Of a stretch of DNA of 35,742 nucleotides, positions 24,762-32,903 are shown in pieces. The stretch lies in NCBI GenBank assembly GCA_024710925.1, contig JANJTW010000134.1, positions 1 to 35,742 of the forward strand, read 5' to 3'. This DNA comes from Rhodocyclaceae bacterium (lineage in GTDB: Bacteria > Pseudomonadota > Gammaproteobacteria > Burkholderiales > Rhodocyclaceae). Within the stretch, counting starts at the first letter, position 1, and each line of letters opens with the position of its first letter. Below the pieces are notes generated by a model. That model ran no database searches and was not told where the DNA came from. It saw only the letters and a list, made by a program, of their open reading frames with translations. The position numbers and the translations under genes are program-made.

Positions 24762-25760
24762 TTAGATCATCTGCTCGCCGCCGGCACCGCCGAGGACGAT
24801 CTGCCCCTCGTCGGCGAGGCGGCGGACGATCTTGAGGATTTCCTTCTGTTCGGCCTCGACCTCGGAAACGCGCACCGGGCCGCGCGCTTCGAGATCCTCG
24901 CGCAGCATCTCGGCGGCACGTTGCGACATGTTCTTGAAGATCTTCTCGCGCAACTCCGGCGAGGCGCCCTTCATCGCCATGATCAGCGAGTCGGACTGGA
25001 TTTCGCGCAGCAGCAGCTGGATCGAGCGGTCCTCGAGGTCGAGCAGGTTCTCGAAGACGAACATCTCGTCGAGAATCTTCTGCGCCAGGTCCGGGTCGTA
25101 TTCGCGAATCGCATCGAGCACCGAGGTTTCGTTGGCGGTGCCCATGAAGTTGAGGATCTCGGCGACCGGCCGCACGCCGCCCATCGCCGCCTTCTTCAGA
25201 TTCGACGAGCCGGAGAGGAGGCGCAGCATGACTTCGTTCAGTTCCTTCAGCGCCGTCGGCTGGATGCCTTCCAGCGTCGCGATGCGGAGGACGACGTCGT
25301 TCCTGAGGCGTTCGGTGAACTGGTTGAGGATCTCGCTGGAGTGGTCGTGCTCGAGGTGCACGAGGATGGTGGCGATGATCTGCGGGTGCTCGTTCTTGAT
25401 CAGGTCGGCGACGGTCGGCGCGTCCATCCACTTCAGCCCCTCGATGCCGGCGGTGTCGCCGCCCTGGAGGATGCGCGAGATCAGGTTGGAGGCCTTGTCG
25501 TCACCGAGTGCCTTGGTCAGCACCGAGCGGATGTAGGCGTCGGTATCGGTATGCACAGCCGCCGATTCGCCGAAGGTTTTGTGGAAGTCGTCGAGCACGC
25601 CCTCGACGCGTGCGCGCGGCACCGTGCGCAGCGTCGCCATGGCGTGGCCGAGCTTTTGCACCTCGCGCGGACCGAGGTGCTTGAGCACTTCCGCCGCATG
25701 CTCCTCGCCGAGCGAGACGAGCAGGATGGCGGCTTTCTCGATTCCCTCGTCAGCCGGCAT
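24762..25760 (-). CDS. fliG: Flagellar motor switch protein FliG
   Basis: FliG is the rotor protein that receives torque from the stator. The 332 residues comprise the N-terminal FliF-binding domain (AAILLVSLGEEHAAEVLKHLGPREVQKLG), the middle domain contacting FliM (the EHPQIIATILVHLEHDHSSEIL block), and the C-terminal domain. The C-terminal domain keeps the charged torque residues (EKIFKNMSQRAAEMLREDLEARGPVR contains the K...R...ED...R pattern). It overlaps the end of fliF by 11 bases. Confidence 0.98.
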   Translation of the reverse strand: MPADEGIEKAAILLVSLGEEHAAEVLKHLGPREVQKLGHAMATLRTVPRARVEGVLDDFHKTFGESAAVHTDTDAYIRSVLTKALGDDKASNLISRILQGGDTAGIEGLKWMDAPTVADLIKNEHPQIIATILVHLEHDHSSEILNQFTERLRNDVVLRIATLEGIQPTALKELNEVMLRLLSGSSNLKKAAMGGVRPVAEILNFMGTANETSVLDAIREYDPDLAQKILDEMFVFENLLDLEDRSIQLLLREIQSDSLIMAMKGASPELREKIFKNMSQRAAEMLREDLEARGPVRVSEVEAEQKEILKIVRRLADEGQIVLGGAGGEQMI

Positions 25761-27471
25761 TCGAGCCCGTCCAATCCCTGATGATGTTGGCGACCGCCTT
25801 CGGGTCCTGAGCGGCGACGTCCTTCGCCCGGACGAGCTTTTCCTCGAACGGCGTCGGGCCGGCCTCTTCCTCCGAGCCCGGCCCGCCTTCGCCGGCGGCG
25901 GCGCCGAAGGTGGCCTGTTCGCTCCGTGCCGGCGTCGCCATCGTCGTCACCAGCGGCTTGACCACCTTGAGCAACAGGTAGGCGATGATGGCGGCAATCG
26001 CTCCGTACTTGATCAGGTCCTTGGCCAGCGACAGCAAATCCGGGTCCTTCCACACGGGGAGTTCGTTCTCGACGCGCTCGACAGCGGTAAACGAGGCGTT
26101 GGCGATGGACAGCGTGTCGCCGCGCTCCTGACTGAAGCCCATGGCTTCGCGGACGACGTCGTTGATCTGCTTCAGTTCCGCCTCCGTCATCGGCTTCGTC
26201 GCCGGCTTGCCGTCCTTGCCGACTTCCTTGCGGTGGTTGACGACGACGGCGGCAGACAAGCGGCGGATCGCGCCGACCGCCTGCCGCGTATGGCGGATGG
26301 TGCGGTCGACCTCGTAGTTGATGGTGGCGTTCTTGGTCGTCGATACGGGCTGGCCGAGGCTGGCGATCGGGGCCTGCACGCCGGCGGCGCTGATCTGGCC
26401 CGGCGTGCCGGCGAGGTTGAGCGGCGCCGCCGCGCTTGCGCCCGGTACCGCCGGCTGCGTCAGGGGCGCCGTTGCCGGCACCGGCGGCTGGTTGGTCAGC
26501 GCACCGGGGACGCCGACGGCCGGCGTCGCCGTTGCGCTTGCCGTCTCGTTCGTCTGCTGGCTGCGGATGGCGATGTCGGGCGGTGTCGTGTTCGGCTTGT
26601 GCGTTTCCGCCGTCTGTTCGCTCTGCGAGAAATCGATGTCGGCGGCCACCTGTACGCGTGCGTTGCCAGGGCCGACGATCGGCATCAGGATGTCCTCAAT
26701 GCGCTTGATCACGGCGCTCTCGATCTCGGTGACGTATTTCATCTGCGTCGGATCGAGGCCGGCTTCCAGCAGCTTGCTCTTCAGTTGCGACAGCATGGCG
26801 CCGCTCTGGTCGAGGACGGCGACGTTGCTCACCGGCATCTGCGGCACGCTCGATGCGACCAGGTTCTGGATGCCGGCGATCTGCGCCGGTTCGAGCGCGC
26901 GGCCGGCGTAGAGGTTGAGGAGGACCGAGGCGGAGGGCTTCTGCTCCTCGCGCACGAAGACCGACGGCTTGGGAATGGCCAGGTGGACGCGCGCGCCCTG
27001 GACGGCGGCGATGGACTGGATGGTGCGCGCCAGTTCGCCCTCCAGCGCCCGCTGGTAGTTGACCTGCTCGGCGAACTGGCTGATCCCGAATTTCTGGTTT
27101 TCCATCAATTCGAAGCCGACCGAGCCGCCTTTCGGCAGGCCCTGCGAGGCAAGGCGCAGGCGGATTTCGTGCACGCGTTCGCCGGGAATCAGGATGGCGC
27201 TGCCGCCCTCGGAAAAGCGGTAGGGAACGTTGAGTTGTTCGAGCGCGCTGATGATGGCGCCGCCGTCCCGTTCGGAGATGTTCGAGAAGAGGACCCGGTA
27301 GTCCGGCTGCTTGAACCAGAGCACGCTGCCGACCAGTAGCGCGACGAGGGCGGCGAGCGACACCATCAGCAGCAGTTTCTGCTGGTTGTCCAGACGGGCC
27401 AGCGCCTGCTGCAGGCGGCTGGTGATGCCTGCCGGCGCTGCGCCCGCGGTGGTGTCCGGTATTGCCGCCAT
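25750..27471 (-). CDS. fliF: Flagellar MS-ring protein FliF
   Basis: FliF builds the MS ring in the inner membrane, the base of the whole structure. The 573-residue protein has an N-terminal membrane helix (about 37-57, LLLMVSLAALVALLVGSVLW), two ring-building motifs in the periplasm (SNISERDGGAIISALEQLNVPYRF and the RVHLAIPKPSVF region), a long Ala/Pro/Thr-rich linker (about 300-370), a second helix (about 480-502) and a C-terminal FliG-binding tail (VRAKDVAAQDPKAVANIIRDW). A good AAAGGAAG site precedes ATG 27471. It leads the fliF-to-fliR run but is not next to fliE, which lies on the other strand beyond fleSR. Confidence 0.97.
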   Translation of the reverse strand: MAAIPDTTAGAAPAGITSRLQQALARLDNQQKLLLMVSLAALVALLVGSVLWFKQPDYRVLFSNISERDGGAIISALEQLNVPYRFSEGGSAILIPGERVHEIRLRLASQGLPKGGSVGFELMENQKFGISQFAEQVNYQRALEGELARTIQSIAAVQGARVHLAIPKPSVFVREEQKPSASVLLNLYAGRALEPAQIAGIQNLVASSVPQMPVSNVAVLDQSGAMLSQLKSKLLEAGLDPTQMKYVTEIESAVIKRIEDILMPIVGPGNARVQVAADIDFSQSEQTAETHKPNTTPPDIAIRSQQTNETASATATPAVGVPGALTNQPPVPATAPLTQPAVPGASAAAPLNLAGTPGQISAAGVQAPIASLGQPVSTTKNATINYEVDRTIRHTRQAVGAIRRLSAAVVVNHRKEVGKDGKPATKPMTEAELKQINDVVREAMGFSQERGDTLSIANASFTAVERVENELPVWKDPDLLSLAKDLIKYGAIAAIIAYLLLKVVKPLVTTMATPARSEQATFGAAAGEGGPGSEEEAGPTPFEEKLVRAKDVAAQDPKAVANIIRDWTGSNAG

Positions 27472-27564
27472 GCTTCCTTTAATCTCTATTAATCAAGTAA
27501 AAAGCGCAAAGTTCTGAGAAATATTCTACTATTGTAGCCGCAATCTGCATGGGATTCTCCCCGA
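27472..27564. promoter_or_regulatory. Divergent fliF-fleS control region
   Basis: This 93-base gap is much more AT-rich than its surroundings. On the minus strand it holds a TACAAT box (27531-27536, no matching -35) and a weak sigma-54-like GG-N10-GC pair (27546-27561, GGGGAGA then ATGCA), which would give fliF a leader of about 60 bases. On the plus strand no convincing promoter for fleS was found. Transcription of both operons must begin here or close by, but the exact elements are not clear. Confidence 0.5.
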
Positions 27565-28728
27565 ATGACCGATTCCTCGCAATTATCCAAGGCACAGGAT
27601 TTGCAGCGTGCCTTCGACGTTTTCAACCAGGTTTCGCAGGAGCTGACGCAGGCCTACGCGGGTCTGCAGGCGCGCGTCCAGTCGCTGACCGACGAACTGG
27701 CGGTGGCCAATGGCGAATTGCGCCGCCAGTACGAGGAAAAGGAAGCCTTGTCGGAGCGCCTGACGCTGTTGCTCGATGCGTTGCCGGCCGGCGTCGTCGT
27801 CGTCGATGCCGCCGGCCGGATCAGCGAGGCCAACCCGGCGGCACACAGCATGTTCGGCAACGACCTGCGGGGCCGGGGCTGGCAGGCGTTGGCCGGCGGC
27901 ATGCAGCCGGTGGCGCCGCCCGACGAATTCGCCATCGGCGACCGCCGGGTTTCGCTTGCCGAAAGCGCCCTCGCTTCCGGTGGCGGGCACATCGTCCTCA
28001 TTCACGACATCACCGCGGCCCACGAAATGAAGGCCAGTCTCGAACGCAACCAGCGTCTGGCGGCGATGGGCGAGATGGCCGCGTCGCTCGCCCACCAGTT
28101 GCGGACGCCGCTGGCGACGGCGCTGCTTTACAGCGCCAACCTCGCCAAGCCGGAACTCACAGAGGACGCGCGCGCCCGCTTTGCGGAAAAGGCCACCGAA
28201 CAGTTGCGGCGGCTGGAGCGGCTGATCCAGGACGTGCTGCTTTTTGCGCGCGGCGAACATATCGGTCGCGAGGTGATCCGCGTCGATGATCTGCTGGCCG
28301 AGGCCGGGCAGACCCTGGAGCCTCTCTGCGCGGCGCGCGGCATTCGTTTTCAGCGGGATGGCGAGGCCGCCGGGGCTATAATCGTCGGCGGCCGGAAACA
28401 GTTGGCCGGCGCCTTGCTCAATTTGCTCGAGAACGCCCTGCAGGTCTGCGAGGCCGGCGGCACCGTCACCCTCGGCGTCGGCGTGAGCGGCAAGCGCGTG
28501 CATGTCAGCGTCCGCGATACCGGGCCGGGCATCGCGCCGGAGCAGCAGGCGCGCATCTTCGAGCCCTTCTTTACGACGAAGGGGCAGGGAACCGGCCTCG
28601 GACTGGCGATTGCGCTCGGCGTCGCGCGCGCGCACGGCGGCGGCATCGATGTCGCCTCCCGTCCCGGCGAAGGGGCCGAATTCGTCATGGACCTGCCGGT
28701 GGGAACGCTTGCGGATATTCAGGATTAG
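27565..28728 (+). CDS. fleS: Sensor histidine kinase FleS (FlrB-like)
   Basis: This is a soluble kinase that phosphorylates FleR to switch on the sigma-54 flagellar genes. The 387-residue protein has no membrane segment. It has an N-terminal coiled coil (about 10-75), a PAS-like domain (about 68-150, LLDALPAGVVVVDAAGRISEANPAA), and a HisKA dimerisation domain with MGEMAASLAHQLRTPLA, in which His177 is the likely phosphate acceptor. The HATPase domain has LLNLLENALQV, DTGPGIA, FEPFFTTKGQGTGLGLAI. The single-PAS cytoplasmic layout is that of FleS/FlrB. Its stop overlaps the GTG of fleR by one base. Confidence 0.93.
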   Translation: MTDSSQLSKAQDLQRAFDVFNQVSQELTQAYAGLQARVQSLTDELAVANGELRRQYEEKEALSERLTLLLDALPAGVVVVDAAGRISEANPAAHSMFGNDLRGRGWQALAGGMQPVAPPDEFAIGDRRVSLAESALASGGGHIVLIHDITAAHEMKASLERNQRLAAMGEMAASLAHQLRTPLATALLYSANLAKPELTEDARARFAEKATEQLRRLERLIQDVLLFARGEHIGREVIRVDDLLAEAGQTLEPLCAARGIRFQRDGEAAGAIIVGGRKQLAGALLNLLENALQVCEAGGTVTLGVGVSGKRVHVSVRDTGPGIAPEQQARIFEPFFTTKGQGTGLGLAIALGVARAHGGGIDVASRPGEGAEFVMDLPVGTLADIQD

Positions 28729-30092
28729 TGGAAATGACCCAGGAACTGCCCATTCTCGTCGTCGAGGACGATCCCAATCTGCGCGAGGCGGTCTGTGACA
28801 CGCTCGTCCTCGCCGGCAAGAGCGTCCTCTCGGCGCCGGGCGGGCACGAGGCGATGGCGATCCTCGCCGGGCGGCCGGTTTCGCTGGTCGTCAGCGATGT
28901 GCGCATGATGCCGATGGACGGCATCGCCCTGCTCAAGGAGATCCGCACGCACTGGCCACACCTGCCCGTGGTGCTGATGACCGCCTACGCCGATGTCGAC
29001 CGCGCCGTCGAGGCGATGCGCGCCGGCGCTTGCGATTTCCTCCTGAAACCGTTCGAACCGCAGGCGCTGCTTGCCCATGTCGAGAAATACAAGCTGCCGG
29101 AGGCCGAGGATGGCGGCGGCGTGATTGCCTCTGACGCCGCCAGCCGGAACCTGTTCTCGATGGCCGCACGTGTCGCCCAGACCGATGCCACGGTCCTGCT
29201 GACCGGGGAATCGGGCGTCGGCAAGGAAGTGGTCGCCCGCTATATCCACCAGCACTCGGCTCGCCGCAACGGTCCGTTCGTTGCCATCAACTGCGCGGCG
29301 ATTCCGGACACCTTGCTCGAAGCGACCCTGTTCGGCTACGAGAAGGGCGCATTTACCGGGGCCCAGCAGGCGCAGGCCGGTAAGTTCGAGCAGGCGCAGG
29401 ATGGCACGCTGCTGCTCGACGAAGTGACGGAAATGCCGCTGTCGCTGCAAGCCAAGCTGCTGCGCGTGCTGCAGGAGCGGGAAGTGGAGCGGGTCGGCGG
29501 CAAGAAGCCGGTGGCGCTCAACATCCGCATCGTCGCCACCTCCAACCGCGACATGGCGGAAGCCGTGCAGCGTGGCGTCTTCCGCGAGGATCTCTATTAC
29601 CGGCTGAACGTTTTCCCGCTGCTGATCCCGTCGTTACGCCAGCGGCCCGCGGACATCGTGCCGCTGGCCCGGCATTTTCTGGCGGCGCTCGGCGGCACGC
29701 TGGGCCGGGCCGGTCTCGTGCTGTCGCCGGCGGCAGAGGCGGCGCTGCGTGCCCACGCCTGGCCGGGTAACGTCCGCGAACTGGAAAACGTGATGCAGCG
29801 GGCAATGATCCTGGCGCCCGGCGACGTCATCGAAACCGAGCATCTCCACCTGCGCGCGGCAACCGCGGCTGCTCCGGTTCCGGCCTCCCCGCCGCCGATC
29901 GCTGCAGAAGCGCCGCGCGGTGACGCGTCGAAGGCGGACAGCATCCGTGACCTGGAGCGCGAGCATATCCTGGAGACGCTGGCTGCTGTCGGCGGCTCGC
30001 GCAAGCTGGCGATCGAGCGCCTGGGGATTTCTGAACGAACCTTGCGCTACAAGCTCAAACAGTATAAAGATGAAGGGTACTTTCACGAATGA
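28728..30092 (+). CDS. fleR: Sigma-54-dependent response regulator FleR (FlrC-like)
   Basis: FleR activates sigma-54 promoters of hook and basal-body genes once phosphorylated by FleS. The receiver domain (about 8-120) has the acidic pair EDD, phospho-acceptor Asp57 (VSDVRMMPMDG, counted from the GTG), Thr in LMTAYAD and Lys in LLKPFEP. The AAA+ domain (about 135-370) has Walker A GESGVGKE, the sigma-54 contact loop GAFTGA, and Walker B GTLLLDE. The C-terminal Fis-type helix-turn-helix is RLGISERTLRYKLKQYK. The start is GTG 28728 or ATG 28734. The fleS-fleR-fliE order matches Pseudomonas. Confidence 0.94.
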   Translation: MEMTQELPILVVEDDPNLREAVCDTLVLAGKSVLSAPGGHEAMAILAGRPVSLVVSDVRMMPMDGIALLKEIRTHWPHLPVVLMTAYADVDRAVEAMRAGACDFLLKPFEPQALLAHVEKYKLPEAEDGGGVIASDAASRNLFSMAARVAQTDATVLLTGESGVGKEVVARYIHQHSARRNGPFVAINCAAIPDTLLEATLFGYEKGAFTGAQQAQAGKFEQAQDGTLLLDEVTEMPLSLQAKLLRVLQEREVERVGGKKPVALNIRIVATSNRDMAEAVQRGVFREDLYYRLNVFPLLIPSLRQRPADIVPLARHFLAALGGTLGRAGLVLSPAAEAALRAHAWPGNVRELENVMQRAMILAPGDVIETEHLHLRAATAAAPVPASPPPIAAEAPRGDASKADSIRDLEREHILETLAAVGGSRKLAIERLGISERTLRYKLKQYKDEGYFHE

Positions 30093-30097
30093 TGTCG

Positions 30098-30113
30098 TGG
30101 CATTGATCTTGCT
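30098..30113 (+). promoter_or_regulatory. Sigma-54 promoter of fliE
   Basis: TGGCATTgatcTTGCT matches TGGCACG-N4-TTGCW in all but two bases, with exact GG-N10-GC spacing. It begins 6 bases after the fleR stop. Transcription from about 30124 would leave a leader of about 22 bases before the fliE ATG. Confidence 0.9.
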
Positions 30114-30145
30114 GATGTTCTCGTGGAATTGAATGGAGCCGGACC

Positions 30146-30466
30146 ATGGACACCAAGGGTATCGATCAAATGTTGAGCGTGCTGCGGGCGACGGCTACGC
30201 AGGCCAGCGGCAAACCGGCGGAAACACAGGCGCCGGCAGGGGGTGTCGACTTCGCGACGGTGCTCCGGAGTTCGATCGAACAGGTCAACCAGACGCAGCA
30301 GGAGGCGGCAACGCTGGCGGAAAATTTTGCCGCCGGCGACGGGAATGCCAACCTGCATGACGTGATGATCGCGCTGCAGAAAGCCAACGTTTCGTTCCAG
30401 GAGATGGTCCAGGTGCGGAACAAGCTGGTTACGGCCTACCAGGATGTGATGAACATGCCGGTCTGA
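30146..30466 (+). CDS. fliE: Hook-basal body complex protein FliE
   Basis: FliE connects the MS ring to the rod and is among the first proteins exported. The 106-residue length is typical. The C-terminal two thirds carry the family pattern: FATVLRSSIEQVNQTQQEA, then ANLHDVMIALQKANVSFQEMVQVRNKLVTAYQDVMNMPV. ATG 30146 has GGAG upstream. The gene has its own sigma-54 promoter and ends at a strong terminator, so it is a single-gene unit, apart from read-through from fleSR. Confidence 0.98.
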   Translation: MDTKGIDQMLSVLRATATQASGKPAETQAPAGGVDFATVLRSSIEQVNQTQQEAATLAENFAAGDGNANLHDVMIALQKANVSFQEMVQVRNKLVTAYQDVMNMPV

Positions 30467-30484
30467 CGCGCGGCTTGCCTGCAC

Positions 30485-30520
30485 AACGACAGAGGCCGGC
30501 ATTGCCGGCCTCTGTCGTTT
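30485..30520. terminator. Bidirectional terminator between fliE and ycgR
   Basis: AACGACAGAGGCCGGC, loop ATT, GCCGGCCTCTGTCGTT is a perfect 16-base stem with a run of T at one end and A at the other. It sits between two genes that converge and can serve both. Confidence 0.93.
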
Positions 30521-30527
30521 CCGGCGG

Positions 30528-31331
30528 TCATTCGAGGCCCGATGCGCGGGCCTTGCGTTCCCGCTCGACGCGGGTGATGTAGCGTTGCACCATGGTCAGG
30601 CGGGTGCCCGGCAGATTGTCGAATTCGCAGCCGACGCGCAGGTGCTGGTTGCCGCTCTTCGTCGTAACTTCGAACGCGTTGCGCACGATCAGGTTGCAGA
30701 CCAGCAGGCCTTCGTCGGGCAGGTCGATCCGGCAGTCGCGGAAAGCGGTGTCGATCCTGAAATCGTCCTTGAGTTCCGGCTTCACGAGCAGGCCGATGCC
30801 GCCGCCGCTGATGTCGAGCAAGGGAATGTCGGCAAGCACGGGCGCGGCATCCGCCTTGGGAATCGACAGCCGACAGCGGACGGGGGTGGCCACCGGTGTT
30901 GTCAGCCGGTAGTACTCGCGGCGCTGCAGGCGGAGCAGGCTGGCCGGCAACGCGCCGCGCAGGGCCGGACGGCCGCCGTGCGTGGCCGCTTCCAGTCGCT
31001 GCAGGCTGAACTGGATCTTGACCTTGTCCAGCGAGGTGGTGAATACCAGCCGGTCGGCCTTCAGCGCCCGGTTGTTCATTTCCTCGTCGCTGCCGGTGTC
31101 GAAGGTCAGCGTTCCCCGGTCGCCATCGACATCGACCAGCGAGGTGAGCAGGAACGACCGGCCTTCATTGAAATAGACGGTGATCAGGCTGCCTTTTTGC
31201 TGGACGGCGCGCAGTACGAAGATGATCTCGGTGCGGGAATGCAGCAGATACTTGCCGTAAACGCCGTCTTGTTCGAGTTCCAGCTTGGTAGGCGCTTCCT
31301 GCGGCCCCGGCTGGGCTTGGTTTTCCGACAT
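30528..31331 (-). CDS. ycgR: Cyclic-di-GMP-responsive flagellar brake YcgR
   Basis: When bound to cyclic di-GMP, YcgR-type proteins act on the motor and slow swimming. The chosen ATG 31331 (MSENQAQPGPQ) gives 267 residues; the open frame continues upstream only to a TTG. The N-terminal YcgR domain (about 25-120, AVQQKGSLITVYFNEGRSFLLTS) is followed by a PilZ domain (about 130-250) with both cyclic-di-GMP motifs: RREYYR (RxxxR) and DISGGGIG (DxSxxG). The ribosome site is poor. No convincing sigma-28 promoter was found upstream, although such control is common for this gene. Confidence 0.92.
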   Translation of the reverse strand: MSENQAQPGPQEAPTKLELEQDGVYGKYLLHSRTEIIFVLRAVQQKGSLITVYFNEGRSFLLTSLVDVDGDRGTLTFDTGSDEEMNNRALKADRLVFTTSLDKVKIQFSLQRLEAATHGGRPALRGALPASLLRLQRREYYRLTTPVATPVRCRLSIPKADAAPVLADIPLLDISGGGIGLLVKPELKDDFRIDTAFRDCRIDLPDEGLLVCNLIVRNAFEVTTKSGNQHLRVGCEFDNLPGTRLTMVQRYITRVERERKARASGLE

Positions 31332-31430
31332 GTGTTCTGGTTCGTATCGCGAGCGGGTGATCCGCAAGTTTAAAGCAAAACGTCGGGGCGGAGAAACTTG
31401 CGGGGCGCCCGGATGCCGCGGGCTTGCCCG

Positions 31431-31742
31431 TCAAGCGGCGGGCGGCAGGTTCGGCGCCGGCGGCGGCAGGTTTTCGCCGCGCTCGATGCGGTACAGCCAG
31501 GCGAGCAACTCGGCGACGGCAACGTACAGTTGCGGCGGGATGCGCTGGTCGAGATCGACTTGCAGGAGCAGGGAGACGAGTTCCGGCGATTCGTGCACGT
31601 ACACGCCGTGCTCCCTGGCCCGTGCGATGATTTCCTCGGCGACCAGGCCGCGTCCCTTGGCGACAACGCGCGGGGCCGCATCGGTCTCGCGGTAGGCGAG
31701 GGCGACCGCGCTGCGCAGCGAATCATTCCGGCTCGGGTTCAT
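31431..31742 (-). CDS. FlhB C-terminal-like protein (FlhX/FhlB type)
   Basis: This 103-residue soluble protein matches only the cytoplasmic tail of the export switch FlhB. VALAYRETDAAPRVVAKGRG corresponds to the sequence just after the NPTH autocleavage site of FlhB. AREHGVYVHESPELVSLLLQVDLDQRIPPQLYVAVAELLAWLYR corresponds to its C-terminal subdomain. The membrane part and the NPTH motif are missing, so it looks like an already separated FlhB-C fragment. Such proteins are known in some bacteria and can substitute for the FlhB tail. It overlaps the upstream fliK-like gene by 20 bases, a pairing that suggests a linked role in export switching. Confidence 0.88.
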   Translation of the reverse strand: MNPSRNDSLRSAVALAYRETDAAPRVVAKGRGLVAEEIIARAREHGVYVHESPELVSLLLQVDLDQRIPPQLYVAVAELLAWLYRIERGENLPPPAPNLPPAA

Positions 31743-32886
31743 GGCTGCCCACGCTGAAACCGTTCAGATGCAATCCGGCCGCTTCCAGCTGTCCGCGCAA
31801 CTGCTCGCCGTTTGCCGCGAGTTGCAGGGTCGATGCGCCGGAGGCTGCGGTCAGTGATATGGCGACCTCGCCGGCGACCAGCCGCATTTTCGCGCGTATC
31901 TCACCCAGCTGTGGCATGGTCAGCGTCAGCGTCGTCTGCCAGGACTGCGGTTCGTCGTTAGCGTCGCCCTGGCGCTGGCCGTCTTCCTCGATGATTTCCC
32001 ACTGCATCTCCTGTCCGGGCCAGGCTTGCCCTCGCCAGATGTAGGTTTGCGTCGCCAAGGCCTCGAGTTGCTGCTGCACGATCGGGGTCAGTTCAGCCGG
32101 CATCGGGGCGGTGCCTCGGGCCGGTGTGGCTTCCTGGCGGAGCGGTGCCGGTTCGTTGCGCGCGGACTCGCTCTCGGCGGGCTGTGCCACACGCTCCGCC
32201 CCCTGCTGTCCGGCGGGCGCAGCGGACGAGGCTGGCGTCGCCCCCCCCCGGTCCGCGCCTGGCGACAGACGTCCCTGCGGTTCGGCCAGCAGCTGTTCCA
32301 GCGGCAGGCGGTTATTGACCCATTGCGACTGATGCGCCTCGTAGAACATGCCGCTCTGCGCGATGGCCTGCCGTAGTTGAGGAACGAGATCGGCGGCCGT
32401 TGCCGGCGGCTGGGCGGAAATCGGCCGGTTGGCGTTGAGCACGGCCGGCGGTGCCTGCTCGCCGTGCTCGCGCCGCGGCAGCAGGTTGGCAATGAAGCTG
32501 CCCGTACGCGATAGCGTCGTTTCCGTGGCCGGACGGGCGGCACCGGCCGCCGGGTCACCTTTTTCGCCGCGACGGGCGACGAAGGCGAGGACAAGGTTGC
32601 CCTCGTTCTCGACGACTTCCAGTTCGAGCGAATCCCCCGTTTTTGCGGCAAACGGCAGTGCCAGCGTGATCTCGCGCTGCGCCACGGCGGCGCGATAGGT
32701 TCCGTTGGGCAGTTGGGCCTGAATTTCGGCCAATACCCGCTGGCCGGGGATGAGGTTGCTCAGCGCATCGCCGACCCGCTGTGTCGCCGGCGGCAGCTGC
32801 GTCTGTCCGGGGCCGGCATTGGCTCCGGGGAGGCGCGGATCGGAGAGTTGCGAACGGAGGTTGTTGGCGACGTCGGGCGGAATCAT
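31723..32886 (-). CDS. Second FliK-like hook-length control protein
   Basis: This 387-residue protein has the overall plan of FliK. An N-terminal part (about 35-110, GQRVLAEIQAQLPNGTYRAAVAQREITLALP) resembles the start of FliK-domain proteins. A long Ala/Pro/Arg/Gln-rich middle (about 110-255) follows, and then a C-terminal domain (about 300-375, QTTLTLTMPQLGEIRAKMRLVAGEVAISLTA) like the FliK C-terminal core. It is distinct from FliK at 21005-22036 and shares little of its sequence. Its coding strand contains a run of 9 G (32241-32249). It follows the fliT-like gene and overlaps the FlhB-C-like gene. Confidence 0.85.
   Translation of the reverse strand: MIPPDVANNLRSQLSDPRLPGANAGPGQTQLPPATQRVGDALSNLIPGQRVLAEIQAQLPNGTYRAAVAQREITLALPFAAKTGDSLELEVVENEGNLVLAFVARRGEKGDPAAGAARPATETTLSRTGSFIANLLPRREHGEQAPPAVLNANRPISAQPPATAADLVPQLRQAIAQSGMFYEAHQSQWVNNRLPLEQLLAEPQGRLSPGADRGGATPASSAAPAGQQGAERVAQPAESESARNEPAPLRQEATPARGTAPMPAELTPIVQQQLEALATQTYIWRGQAWPGQEMQWEIIEEDGQRQGDANDEPQSWQTTLTLTMPQLGEIRAKMRLVAGEVAISLTAASGASTLQLAANGEQLRGQLEAAGLHLNGFSVGSHEPEPE
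32241..32249 (-). repeat. G9 homopolymer in the second fliK-like gene
   Basis: There are nine C on the plus strand, hence nine G in the coding strand, within the low-complexity middle of the gene (residues encoded ...DRGGATP). The frame is open in this copy. A slip of one base would lose the C-terminal FliK domain. Confidence 0.92.
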
Positions 32887-32903
32887 CCGTGTCGTTCAGC
32901 GAG

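Noticed and set aside
25579-27339. 586-codon open frame on the plus strand
   Set aside because: It lies fully antisense to fliF, is rich in Arg, Ala, Asp and His without any recognisable domain, and is the kind of shadow frame expected opposite a GC-rich gene.
31332-31430. Possible sigma-28 promoter before ycgR (TAAACTT followed by CGATA)
   Set aside because: The spacing is two bases too long and the -10 element is poor.
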